Assembly (NCBI RefSeq): GCF_933775445.1 | Contig: NC_065873.1 | Coordinates: 12,090,001-12,154,000 of the forward strand | DNA: 64,000 nt | Direction of reading: 5' to 3' | Source of the DNA: Argentina anserina | Lineage: Eukaryota > Streptophyta > Magnoliopsida > Rosales > Rosaceae | Shown: positions 36,035 to 46,723 of the stretch, in pieces | How the letters are laid out: every line of letters begins with the position of its first letter | How positions within the stretch are numbered: the stretch's first letter is position 1 | Notes under the pieces: generated by a model | Databases searched by the model: none | Told to the model about the DNA's origin: nothing | The model's input: only the letters and a program-made list of their open reading frames with translations | Translations under genes and position numbers: made by a program

Positions 36035-36990
36035 TGTCACATCCCGGAATGGAAAATAACGGTATTAAATTTAAAAAATTTGAATTAACAAGCGAACAAA
36101 CGAACAGAGTTTGTTTGAACACTTGCTAGCTTGGAAACTTGTACAAATTATTCGCAACAAAACTAGGTTCACAAGTACAACTTTAAAATGAAAGAAAGTT
36201 TTCAGATGAACAATTTCGTTTGGAAAGAATGCGCGAGATTTACAATATATTTAAACAACATAAGGTGATCAAAGAGTCACCGGCCCAAAACAAATACTAC
36301 TATGGCAACCCAAAATATACAACAAAGGTGACATGATTTATAATACAACCTCACAACCTATATCTCAATAAGAACAAGATACAAGAGAGAGCTAATAAAC
36401 TAAAAATGACTTCAAAGAGCTCAAAGGATGTGTACTCCTATATTCCACATTTCCTAAACTCTTGTTGGCTCCTAACCTGCACAGAAACTATAGTAGGGGT
36501 GAGTTTCGTCCTCGCTCACCCAGTAGGGGGTCAGCCCACCTATGTGGTTTGAAAGTGAGGTAGGCTAAGTTTTATGAAAACTTAAATAGTTTTAGATGTG
36601 AGCTAGCTCGATAAAACCTTTTATCACAAAATGATTAAGTTATCTTTCAGGGAAATCAATGCAAACATGTGTAAGGGCAAGGAAATCCCTTAAACCCTTT
36701 GCATGTCACTTAAACTATTCCGACTGGTAGATCCTTCCATTTACTCTGGGTATTATGTGTCGTACACCAATTGAAGTCTCTAGGTGATGTGTAATATATG
36801 TAATAGGGGTTATTTAGAATACTTGTTTTATCCTCGAGTAGTTGTAGGTTTATTTTGTGCTCATTCTATAACGAGGGTTACTTGTCGTAGATTGCATTGT
36901 ACCAGGTGATCTTAGATCACTACTGGATGTTATAGAGTAATATAATTCATGATGTATGTAGCCTGCTGAGCCTTGGTTATGATAACTATG
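36035..36990 (-). repeat. Gypsy-type LTR relic, minus strand
   Basis: The left edge TGTCACATCCCGG is, on the minus strand, CCGGGATGTGACA, a common LTR 3' end in plant gypsy elements. Inside is GAGCGAGGACGAAACTCACC with nearby GTGCAGGTTAGGAGCC on the minus strand, also seen in such LTRs. I could not fix the other end or a target duplication. It lies between the copia relic and the P450 exon. Confidence 0.4.
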
Positions 36991-37139
36991 ATTTTCTATA
37001 AAAAAATCAATTTTTTATGTAAATGATCAGTTAAAAAGTATAATGTGGAAGAAGGCCGTTTAAAAAAAAAACAATCTGTAAGAGGGTGATGACTTATTAG
37101 TATAACCAATCTTTGTTAAGCAATATACTTATCTTGTAG

Positions 37140-37399
37140 GATATGTTTGTTGCTGGCATTGATACCATCTTTGCAACCCTAGAGTGGGTGATGTCTGAAC
37201 TCTTAAGACATCCAAGAGTCATGAATAAATTGCAAGATGAGGTCAGAAAATAGCTGGAAACAAGAAAGTGATAACAGAGGATGACTTGGTGGGCATGGAC
37301 TATTTAAAGGCAGTGATCAAGGAAACTCTCCGCTTACATCCTCCAGATCCATTACTAGCTCCTAGGGTGTCGACACAAGATGTGAAAATAAATGGTTAC
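37140..37399 (+). pseudogene. Cytochrome P450 CYP71-type exon 2, truncated
   Basis: The exon begins right after a CTTATCTTGTAG acceptor and reads [20 protein letters not shown], the I-helix oxygen-binding motif (AGxDT) at the usual CYP71 intron border. It continues [18 protein letters not shown] one-base loss then shifts the frame, and in the new frame it reads [19 protein letters not shown] followed by the K-helix [16 protein letters not shown] and DVKINGY. At 37400 it stops at the end of a copia LTR. The haem-binding Cys region is missing. The first exon is not recognisable upstream. Plant CYP71 proteins are ER-anchored mono-oxygenases of specialised metabolism; this copy is dead. Confidence 0.88.
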
Positions 37400-37670
37400 T
37401 GTTATAAAATAAGTTAACTTGCTTATTAGAAAGTAGAACATGAAGAGAAATTGAGAGAAGAATAGATGGGGAATGAGGCGTGTTATTCCATTCATCACTA
37501 GCCCTTTTATATAGGGGTGGGTGTACATACTTGGTAACCACTCAAACTACTTGGTGAGCACTCACAAGTTACTTGATCATCACTCACAAGTTTACTTGGT
37601 GATCACACTTACAAAGCTTGCTTGATACTTACAAGTCACAAGCTTACATACAATATGTAGATAATTAACT
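37400..37670 (-). repeat. Copia LTR, outer (3') part, split by the Tekay element
   Basis: On the minus strand the LTR runs from 46133 to 46063, is interrupted by the Tekay element, and resumes here at 37670, ending TTATAACA at 37400. Total length is about 337 bp without the duplicated TAACT. This part holds a TATA box on the minus strand (CTATATAAAAGGGC, complement of about 37502-37515) and a leader. It abuts the P450 exon, so GTTAC at 37395-37399 is the presumed target duplication. Confidence 0.8.
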
Positions 37671-40179
37671 TGTAATAACCCTATTTTTCAAAAAAATATT
37701 TGGTTTGATTTGAATTTTATAAAATTTCGAAATTTATTTAGAATGAATGTGATTGGTGGTGACGTTATGAAACGAAAAACGGAAACGTTCTCGGAACGTT
37801 TAATTAGAAAAACGTTACGTTTCCGCAACGTATATATCGACTTTTATTCCGTCGCTCGGTTGAGAAAACTTCCTTCACGAAAGTTGTAGGGCTCGTCGAT
37901 ACGAGTTCGTGGATATGTGACGCGTTCTAATCGGACTATGTACGTAAAAGTTATTAATGATAGAAGTTAGTTTCCGATTTGCAAAAAGGGTATAAAAGGA
38001 AATTAATCATAATAGGGTTTCCATTTTCAGAAACCCTATTCTCTCTCCCTCACCCCCGCGCCTCCCTCCTTCCTTCTCTCTCCCGAGTCACTCTCCCTCC
38101 CCGATCTCCGTCCTCAGCCCTTCGTGGCTAGCACCGCCGCTCCCTACGGCCTCGCAAGTTCCCATGCAAGCGACCCCGAGCTTGCGGCGCTCTGCCTCGC
38201 CGCCGAGAGCTTTGCTCATTCCCCCGAGCCTCCCTCTGCCTCGCGCCTCGCTCTCTGCCTCCAAGCTGCAGTGACCTTCACCTCCATCCCCTAGGGCATC
38301 GCGAGACCCTCAACTGCCACCCGCAAGCACCCCGTGCCTCGTTTCGCCGCCAAGGAGCCGGATCGAGATTGAAGATCCTGCGAGAAGCTCGTCGACGATT
38401 CTATCATTTCCGACGCATTTTGAGCTCCGATCTAGGTAAGAATGCATTCAATTTGATGTTGTGATGTGTGTGAATGGATTGGTGATTGATTGATGGAGAT
38501 TTGGGGAAGAATCGGGGGTTGAGGAGATTTGGAGATACCGCCGCCTTAGGCGGCGCGTGGGAAGGGTGTGAGGTAGCCTAGGGGCGGTTTGGAACCGTAG
38601 GTAGGTAGAGGAGGAGGAGAGAAAGAGATTGGGCACGGAGGTGGCGTGACACGCGCCGTGGTTAGCGTCGGCGCGTGGGCACCACGCGCGGTAGCCGGCG
38701 AGTGGCGCGTGTACCCCACGCGCCGCCACGTGCGGCGGCGTGAACAGTGTTTCTGGAAGGGTAATTTTGTAATTTATTTACGTACGGTAAATGTAAATGT
38801 AAATTTTATTTACGTACGGTAATTGTAAATGTAAATTACTTTTAGTAAAGGTAAAAAGTAATTTTGGAAGGGTAATTCGGTAATTATTATTTACTGAGAC
38901 AGTATGTACATTTGAATAATATTTATACGTACAGAAATACGTAAACAGTATGTACTCATACAGAGATACGTATTGGATGTGTATTTGTACAGTAATACAC
39001 AAATAGTAAATACGTGAACATTGAACAGTAAGTTCGTAAAACCGAAAATTGCTGAACAGTAACTGATTATTACTGTTTCGGCATTTAAAGGTTTACGAAA
39101 CGTTTCTAAAATTTTTTTCTTATCTTTTCAAGGTGATCGATAAATCAAGGAAATGAATTATCTTCGGAAATTGTGGAATTACGCTCGAGTCGATAAGGTG
39201 AGTAAAATCTCACATATTTATGAATCTACCCTTGCGATGATTCCAAGATTTTTGCAAGAGTTTTAAATATTGAAATACGACATGTATACAATATAGTGGA
39301 TTATATATATATTGTATAAATGGTAATATAGTGAATTGTCTTCGGACCTGATTTTTGGTACAATATGATGTGAGGTTATTGTACGTGTTTGGCAAATCGA
39401 AACCTAGCCTTTGGCCGGGCGAAAGTTACGATACAGTTAGAGCTCTAGTCTGTCTGCCTTAGTACTGCATGTGAGGTAACGGGTGGTTACCTGCTCATGG
39501 GTACTCAGTTTATTTTGGATGTTGGGTAGCGGGTGGCTATCCAATATCAACGGTGTATTACGAGAGGGGTAACAGATGTGTACCAGCGTTCTTGGTACCC
39601 GTATTATAAATGCATTGGGTAACCAGAAGGGTTACTTAATTTTCTCATGAGCGTTTAATTTCATATTTCTTTGGGACAACCAGATGGGCTGTCCATTGAC
39701 TCATGAGGGCATTTATAGTTGTTGTTTTGTGATCTTTCGTATATTTTGATATGCGAAATATATTTTGATTTTACTCATACGAGCTATAAGCTTACCGGGT
39801 TTGTGTTTACAATCCCGGTGCACCAATTCGATGGTGTAGGGGATAATTCCGCAGGTGCTGATTAGTGGAGGTTGAGTGACGACTACAGAGGCTCGAAGTC
39901 GTTCGTATCCTACTTGTGGTGAGGTTTTAGCGTGGATTTGTGTGTGAGAATTTGTGTAATTTCATTTGTGAGATTTGTGAGTGATTGTGAGGATTATTAC
40001 ATTTCCATTTTATGTATGGATTATAAATTTGGGTTGTAATAATTGGTTGTCTGAGTTGTATTGAGAACTCAGAAATGATCCGCTGATACACTTAATGATT
40101 TCGATTTATTTGAGATTATTTTGTGTTTAACGACTTTAGAATTTTGAGTCTTTAAGCTCGAAATTTTGGGATCGTTACA
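37671..40179 (+). repeat. Tekay LTR1 (5' LTR, 2509 bp)
   Basis: It begins TGTAATAACCC and ends ATCGTTACA. A TATA box (TATAAAAGG) lies at 37991, followed by a C-rich leader. It lacks about 300 bp present in LTR2 (between TGGTAATA and GAATTGTCTTCGG, about 44580-44875). Its right third (39347-40179) is almost identical to LTR2, whereas the left part differs much more. Confidence 0.9.
37991..37999 (+). promoter_or_regulatory. TATA box of Tekay LTR1
   Basis: GGGTATAAAAGGAAA lies about 35-40 bases before the GGGTTTCC leader. LTR2 has the same box at 43133 in the same context. Confidence 0.7.
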
Positions 40180-40181
40180 GT

Positions 40182-40193
40182 TGGTATCAGAGC
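40182..40193 (+). other. Primer-binding site for initiator tRNA-Met
   Basis: TGGTATCAGAGC begins two bases after the LTR1 end. It is the usual plant initiator-tRNA-Met primer site of chromoviruses and of many copia elements. Confidence 0.92.
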
Positions 40194-40467
40194 CTAAGTG
40201 CGTATTTGGCGATTATCAATATCATCCGGGAGCGATGATCCGACTGCAGGCGGGCACCCATCACATGCTCCTCGGTATTGATTTGTCGTCGGGTACGCGA
40301 GAGTGTTTTAGGAGCCATACCTAATGGTTTGGTCCTCTGAGAAGTATCGTGATGATACTTCGATGATTCATCTTATCCTGAAATTTCATGTTAATACCTA
40401 TTGAATCTGTTTTAGTTGAATTCGAGATTTCACAAGTATTGACAAAGTGTTTCGTTGTTTGAAGGTG

Positions 40468-41286
40468 ATGAACGCTGATAAGGGCCGAGGACAGGGCCGA
40501 GGACAGGCGAGAGGCCGAGGTCGAGGTAGGACCACAGGCCGAGTCCGCAACGTGGAGAACCTTTATGAGGAGGCTGCTCCACAGGAAGAGTAGGTTGAGC
40601 CTGCTGCTGCGGTTAGAGATGATGGACGAGTGTTGAAGCTGATCAAGGATATCAGTGCACTGTCAGCGCCTACTTTTCATGGTGGACTAGATCATATGGT
40701 AGCTAACCATTGGATCGAGGGCATGGAGACATATTTTGAGATGATAGAGTGCACATCGATTGAGAAGAGAAAGATAGCTACTTTCTTTCTAAGAGATGAT
40801 GCTCTAGACTGGTGGAAGAGCATGAGACAGACAGTGGATGTGGCTACATTCACATGGGAGGGTTTCACTGCTCTTTTCCGAGAGAAGTACTTTCCAGCCT
40901 CCGTACAGGAGAACATGGAGCTTGAGTTTCTGGCACTGGTACAGGGAGACATGACCGTTAGAGAGTATGATGCTCGATTTTCGCAGCTGTACCGGTATGT
41001 CAGGCCTATGATTGCGATCTCTTTGGCTCAGAAGTATCTACGTGGGCTGAAACAAGAGTACAAGACCATGATATCAGTCCTTTGCTTGACTACCAGGGAG
41101 CAGATATTTGAGAGTGCTATGAGTTTGGAGCAAGCAGAGAAGACTCAAGCAGGTGATGTGGGGAGCAGAGATGCAAAGGGAAAAGGCAAGGCAATCTATA
41201 CAAGCAGCGAGCACTCAGGGCCGAAGGATAGGTCATGGAAGAGGCCAAGCACCACTATCAGGCCCCGACAAGGGCACCACCCCTAG
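40468..41286 (+). pseudogene. Tekay gag (capsid part), broken
   Basis: ATG at 40468 starts MNADKGRGQGRGQARGRGRG, the basic Gly/Arg start seen in this lineage. A TAG at 40591 interrupts it. The frame goes on with APTFHGGLDHMVANHWIEGM, a retrotransposon gag fold with DDALDWWKSM and FREKYFPASVQENM. At about 41235-41286 the frame is lost by a shift, and the next part is read in another frame. Confidence 0.88.
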
Positions 41287-42101
41287 CTATCAGGGCAGCA
41301 CCAGTCAGACCATTGGCAGCGGTGAGGTGTTATGGCTGCAACGAGATGGGACATTACGCCTCAGCATGTCCGAAGCCGAAGAGAGCAGGCTGCCACCGGT
41401 GCGGGCAGGTGGGACACATAGCTCGAGATTGTACCCAACCACTTCCGGGTAGACAGGAACGGCCGCAGAGACAGCTACCAGCGGGCCAAGCTAGAGTGTT
41501 CGCAGTGGGTCAGCGAGACACAGGGGTGGAAGGTACATTATCACTGTTTGACTACCTTGCTAGAGTATTGTTTGATACGGGAGCATCGCATTCATTCATT
41601 GCAAGTTCAGTAGTGGAGATGCTAGGATTGATTCCTACACCTCTCGGGGACGCCTTATGTGTCACTTAACCCCTTGGAGTGTCACTTGAGTTAGAGACAA
41701 TCTGCAAAGCTTGTCCTATTTTGATTGGAGGTAGAGAGTTCTCTGCTTCGTTGATTGTGATTCCGGACCACACTTACGATGTGATCTTGGGGATTGATTG
41801 GTTGAGACCACAGCATGCTGTGATTGATTGTTTTGACATGGTGGTGTCCTTTCATAGACCCGGAGAGCCAGTGTTTCGTTATCGTTGCCTCAAGTCTGAT
41901 AACGCCATGAGATCAGGAGTTTTGGCACATGTGGAGTCAGTGGATCAGAAAGTATCTATCGCAGACATTGTGGTAGTATCTGAGTTTGGTGAAGTGTTCC
42001 AAGAGATACCGGGGCTACCTCCTCGAAGAGTGGTAGATTTCTGCATTGATGTAGTACCCGGTACAGCACCTGTGTCAAAGGCGCCATATAGAATGGGATA
42101 G
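41235..42101 (+). pseudogene. Tekay zinc knuckles and aspartic protease, broken
   Basis: Two CCHC knuckles, CYGCNEMGHYASAC and CHRCGQVGHIARDC, are followed by the protease active-site box VLFDTGASHSFIASS. A stop at 41667-41669 interrupts it, then ILIGGREFSASLIVIPDHTY and DVILGIDWLRPQHAVIDC complete the protease fold. After that come EVFQEIPGLPPRR and APVSKAPYRMG, the lead into RT, where another stop occurs at 42099. Confidence 0.88.
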
Positions 42102-42350
42102 AATGAACTTAAGGAGCTGAAGGTGCAGATCGATGAGCTATTAGACCAAGGGTTCATTAGACCTAGCGTTTCACCTTGGGGAGCACCTGTTTTGTTCGTG
42201 AAGAAGAAAGATGGTTCTCTACGGTTATGTGTGGACTACAGAGAACTGAACAAGGTGACCATCAAGAACAGGTACCCCTTACCTAGGATTGATGACTTGT
42301 TCGATCAGCTCAAAGGTGCTACGGTGTTCTCTAAGATTGATTTGAGATCG
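42102..42350 (+). pseudogene. Tekay reverse transcriptase, N-terminal remnant
   Basis: The frame has [40 protein letters not shown] and [13 protein letters not shown], which are RT domains 1 and 2, and ends at FSKIDLRS. The catalytic YxDD region is absent because the sequence jumps to the integrase tail at about 42348. It cannot make active RT. Confidence 0.88.
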
Positions 42351-42769
42351 GTGATCATGTATTCTTGAAAGTCTCACCTATGAGGGGTGTTGTGAGATTC
42401 GGCAAGAAGGGAAAGTTGGCACCGAGGTACGTTGGGCCCTTCGAGATACTGGAGAAGGTGGGCGAACTAGCATATCGACTAGCCTTGCCTACTAGCATGT
42501 CGGGCGTTCACAACGTCTTCCACATTTCCATGCTGAGGAAGTATGTATCAGATGAGTCACATGTGATCGATCATAGTACCATTGAAGTGAAGGAAAATGC
42601 CACTTTTGTTGTTGAGCCGGTTCGTATTCTGGATAGATCCACAAAGAAGTTTCGGAGGAGAGAAGTTGAGCTGGTCAAGGTGCTGTGGAGTCACCATGAT
42701 GAGGGTGATGCATCGTGGGAGCTGGAGTCGGATATGAGGATCAGATATCCACAGTTGTTTGTTGAGTGA
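42345..42769 (+). pseudogene. Tekay integrase C-terminus with chromodomain
   Basis: In a frame different from the RT piece, it reads [39 protein letters not shown] and HNVFHISMLRKYV, the GPY/F module. It then ends with a group II chromodomain: VEPVRILDRSTKKFRRREVE, LVKVLWSHHDEGDASWE, PQLFVE. In chromoviruses this domain steers integration toward particular chromatin. Here it is the remnant of a deleted polyprotein. Confidence 0.88.
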
Positions 42770-42796
42770 GTTTGAATTTCGGGACGAAATTCCTTT

Positions 42797-42809
42797 AAGG
42801 GGGGTAGAA
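42797..42809 (+). other. Polypurine tract
   Basis: AAGGGGGGTAGAA directly precedes the TG of LTR2, as expected for the plus-strand priming site. It follows the common TTCGGGACGAAATTCCTTT leader of this lineage. Confidence 0.88.
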
Positions 42810-45722
42810 TGTAATAACCCGATTTTTTCGGGACAAGTTAATAGACTACTTCTAAGTTTTTTTTAAGTTCTCGAAAATATTAAATTGTGTTCGTTCCGTG
42901 TTGTGACGTCAGAAGTCGAAAACTAAAACGTTATTAGAATGTTTAATTCGAAAAACGTTACGTTTCCGAACGTATTTTTCGACTTTTATTTCGTCGCTCG
43001 GTTGCGAAAACTTTCTTCACGAAAGTTGTAGAGCTCGTCAATACGAGTTCGTGGATATGTGACGCGTTCTAATCGGACGACATACGTAGAAGTTATTAAC
43101 GATGGAAGTTAGTTTCCGATTTTGGGAGGGGGTATAAAAGGAATGTTTTTCAGCTAGGGTTCCCATAATTGGAAACCCTTTCGTTCCTCTCTCACCCCGC
43201 CTCCCTCAGTTCTCTCTCTCTCCCCGAAACCTTCCTCTCTCCCTTCCGATCGCTCTCCCTCCCCGATCTCCGCCCTCAGCCCTTCGTGGCCAGCACCGCC
43301 ACTCCCTACGGCCTCGCAAGCTTCGCCACAAGCAACCCTGAGCTTGCGGCGCTCTACCTCACCGCCGAGAGCATCGCTCGTTCCCCGAGCTCCTTCGCCG
43401 ACACCGTCCTCCTCTTACCTCCGGAGCCTCCACGATAAGGGTTGAACCCCGATTCGCCACACGGCCTCACCTCCACTCGCATCGACTGCGCCGGCCTCCC
43501 TAACATCACCACCGACGAATCGAAACCTCCACTGTTGAGCTAGGTATGAATCGATGATTTTGATGTTGTGTGTGTGCTTGTATGGTGATTTGGGGGTGAT
43601 TGGGAGAATTTGGATTCGAATTGGGGAAGAATCGGCAGTGAAGGAGGGTGGGAGATACCGCCGCCTCTAGGCGGCGCGTGAGGGTGCTAGGGATAGCCTA
43701 GGGGTAGTCGGAGGCCGTAGGAAGGAAGAGGGGGAGGAGGGGGAGAGTTTGGGCACGGTGGTGACATCACACGCGCCGGTTTTGGGCTCGGCGCGTGGGC
43801 CCCACGCGCTGCCTGCCGGAGGTGGCGCGTGTACCCCACGCGCCGCCACGTGCGGTGGTGTGACAGTGTTTTCCGATATGGGTATTTTGGTAATTTGCTT
43901 AAATGTAAATGTAAATTTTATTTACTACGGTAAATGTAATTAAATTTTACCTTCGGTAAATGTAAATATAAATTACTTTCAGTAATTGTAAAAAGTAATT
44001 GTAAAAAGGTAATTTAGTAAATTTTATTTACTGAGATTGTATTTACATTTAAACAGTACGTATATACTATTTATACGTACAGAAATACGTATACAATATT
44101 TATACGTACAGAAATACGTATATAATATTTATACGTACAGAAATACGTATATAATATTTATACGTACAGAAATATGTATATAATATTTATACGTACATAA
44201 ATACGTATATAATATTTATACGTACAGAAATACGTATTAATTGTATATCGGTACAGTAACCGTGAATAGTAACAGTGAACAGTAACTTCGTAAAACCGAA
44301 AATTGCTGAACAGTAACCGATTATTACTGTTTCGGCATTTAAAGGTTTACGAAACGATTCTAAATTCTTTTCTTATCTTTTCAAGGTGATCGTTAAATCA
44401 AGGAAATGAATTATCTTCGGGAATTGTGGAATTACGCTCAAGTCAATAAGGTGAGTAAAATCTCACATATTTACGAATCTACCCTCGCGGTGATTCAAGA
44501 TTTTGCAAGAGTATTTAATAATGATTTATAACATGTATACAATTTAGTGGATTACATATATAATGTATAATGGTAATAAGTACATATATATATATATATA
44601 GTTCATTATATTATATACTGTAATGATTCATTAGAAATGGTTATTTCGATGACGGAAGTTTGTGTATTGAGCATGTGTGGTGAAATATGACATGTATAAG
44701 ATATAGTGGACTATATATGTGTTGTATAAATGGTAAATAAGTGCGAATATATATAGTTTGCTATATAATATACTGTTATGATTTTATTGAGATTATATTG
44801 AGCATGTGATTTGAATTGTACAATATGATGTGAGATTATTGTACGTGATTTTTAACATTGAGATTGTTAAAATGTGAATTGTCTTCGGACCTGATTTTTG
44901 GTACAATATGATGTGAGGTTATTGTACGTGTTTGGCAAATCGAAACCTAGCCTTTGGCCGGGCGAAAGTTACGATACAGTTAGAGCTCTAGTCTGTCTGC
45001 CTTAGTACTGCATGTGAGGTAACGGGTGGTTACCTGCTCATGGGTACTCAGTTTATTTTGGATGTTGGGTAGCGGGTGGCTATCCAATATCAACGGTGTA
45101 TTACGAGAGGGGTAACAGATGTGTACCAGCGTTCTTGGTACCTATATTATAAATGCATTGGGTAACCAGAAGGGTTACTTAATTTTCTCATGAGCGTTTC
45201 ATTTCATATTTCTTTGGGACAACCAGATGGGCTGTCCATTGACTCATGAGGGCATTTATATTTGTTGTTTTGTGATCTTTCGTATATTTTGATATGCGAA
45301 TTATATTTTGATTTTACTCATACGGGCTATAAGCTTACCGGGTTTGTGGTTACAATCCCGGTGCACCAATTCGATGGTGTAGAGGATAATTCCGCAGGTG
45401 CTGATTAGTGGAGGTTGAGTGACGACTACAGAGGCTCGAAGTCGTTCGTATCCTACTTGTGGTGAGGTTTTAGCGTGGATTTGTGTGTGAGAATTTGTGT
45501 AATTTCATTTGTGAGATTTGTGAGTGATTGTGAGGATTATTACATTTCCATTTTATGTATGGATTATAAATTTGGGTTGTAATAATTGGTTGTCTGAGTT
45601 GTATTGAGAACTCAGAAATGATCCGCTGATACACTTAATGATTTCGATTTATTTGAGATTATTTTGTGTTTAACGACTTTAGAATTTTGAGTCTTTAAGC
45701 TCGAAATTTTGGGGTCGTTACA
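42810..45722 (+). repeat. Tekay LTR2 (2913 bp)
   Basis: It begins TGTAATAACCCG and ends GGGTCGTTACA. A TATA box lies at 43133. It contains a minisatellite at 44058-44236 and a segment of about 300 bp (44580-44875) missing from LTR1. From about 44876 to its end it is nearly identical to LTR1. Confidence 0.9.
44058..44236 (+). repeat. 31-bp minisatellite in LTR2, about six copies
   Basis: The unit reads TATTTATACGTACAGAAATACGTATATAA with small changes. LTR1 has a single related unit near 38918-38950. The core ATACGTAT is self-complementary, so the array can form cruciform-like structures. Confidence 0.88.
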
Positions 45723-46062
45723 CTTCCGCAGGTGTTGACTAGTGGGGATTGAGAGACGACCCCGGTGACTCGAAGTTGTTCGTTACCCTGCTTGTGGTGA
45801 GATTTCTAGAGTGGATTTGTGAGTAAGAATTTGTGAGGTTTTATTTGTGAGTTTTGTGAGAGATTGTAAGGATTATTACATTTCCAGTTTTATGTATGGA
45901 TTATAAATTTGGGTTGTAATAATTGGTTTGTCTGAGTTGTATTGAGAACTCAGTAATGATCCGCTGTGACATTTTAAATGATTTCGATTTCTTTGAGATT
46001 ATTTTGTGTTTAACGACTTTAAAATTTTGATTTTTTAAGCTCGAAATTTTGGGGTCGTTACA
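45723..46062 (+). repeat. Third, partial LTR segment (340 bp)
   Basis: It starts CTTCCGCAGGTG, matching the LTR from the ATTCCGCAGGTG block (45390 in LTR2) to the end. It differs from LTR1 and LTR2 at many positions (for example GACCCCGGTGACTCGAAG versus GACTACAGAGGCTCGAAG), whereas those two agree with each other. It carries the right-hand TAACT target duplication. Confidence 0.88.
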
Positions 46063-46133
46063 TAACTAGTTAATATTGCCTAGTGATGCCAAATAATTAT
46101 GTGGACAACCACACAATTATAGGATTTATAACA
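46063..46133 (-). repeat. Copia LTR, inner (5') part, split by the Tekay element
   Basis: On the minus strand it begins TGTTATAAATCCTATAAT at 46133, right after a purine tract (CATCCAAAGGGGAG). The two ends of the LTR are TGTTATAA and TTATAACA, a perfect 8-base inverted pair, which confirms that 46133 and 37400 belong to one LTR. Because a purine tract precedes it, this is the 3' LTR of a minus-strand copia element. Confidence 0.8.
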
Positions 46134-46723
46134 CTCCCCTTTGGATGTCCACCAAATAATTTTGGTGTTGGATGCGCTTAATATTGCCTTGTTAAAAACC
46201 TTGCCAGGTAATAAAAACCCAGTATGACAAAACAACCCTGGTTAAGGAGAAAAAGAGTGCAACACACATATGTCCATTGAGCATGGATTGAATACTCCCC
46301 CTGATAGTTTGCAAGCTTCAATAATATTTTTGATGAAGCACATTGATTGAGCGCCAATATGTATACTTGGACTTGATTTGGATGATATGAGCTTTCTCCT
46401 CCTTGAGTCACGGGGGTCACAAAACTTTCATGCATGGTGATCTTGATGTCTCATCTAATGATGACTAGTACGCAGTGCATAACTGCTTGAGTCACATAAG
46501 ATGCAATATCTTCACATTTGGTGATTTCGATGTGATTCGCTTGTATGTTGCGTATAAGTACTTATCGCTTATTTTTGTACCTGTAAGGGTTAGAGCAACA
46601 CGAGATACTATAGGCTATCTAAAGCCTTTATTGCATAAAAGCAAGTAGTGATAAAATATATATTCTTTTGGTTGTGTTAAATAACCATGATATGCATATT
46701 GATAAATTTTACCTTTGTAAATA
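46134..46723 (-). mobile_element. Copia 3' interior, minus strand
   Basis: Minus-strand text of 46134-46300 is the 3' tail common to plant copia elements (CACTCTTTTTCTCC, then a TTGTCATACTGGG-like and a TGGCAAGGTTTTTAAC block, then the purine tract). The polyprotein is not readable beyond this. The insertion of a MULE-like element starts at 46724. Confidence 0.6.

Larger units (their letters stand above)
37671..46062 (+). mobile_element. Ty3/gypsy Tekay-type chromovirus, internally deleted, with three LTR segments
   Basis: The element is bounded by TGTAATAACC and GTTACA and by TAACT on both sides (37666-37670, 46063-46067). Order: LTR1 37671-40179, primer-binding site 40182, gag 40468-41286, zinc knuckles and protease, RT start to about 42348, a jump to the integrase C-terminus and chromodomain (to 42769), polypurine tract about 42797-42809, LTR2 42810-45722, and a partial LTR 45723-46062. 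Most of RT and all of RNase H and the integrase core are deleted, so it is not autonomous. It lies inside a copia LTR. Confidence 0.9.

Noticed and set aside
37232..37242. AGATG as the second target site of the LTR at 36035
   Set aside because: It lies in continuous P450 coding text, so the match is chance.
38448..38729. Minus-strand frame in Tekay LTR1, with a similar one at 43667-43849
   Set aside because: It lies in the GC-rich part of an LTR and owes its openness to base composition. It is not conserved as protein between the LTRs.
43169..43438. Plus-strand 89-codon Ser/Pro/Leu-rich frame
   Set aside because: It is the transcribed C-rich leader of LTR2. The matching region of LTR1 does not keep the frame.
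37671..46062. Complete, active Tekay element
   Set aside because: Gag has a stop, the protease has a stop, RT is cut, and RNase H and the integrase core are missing.
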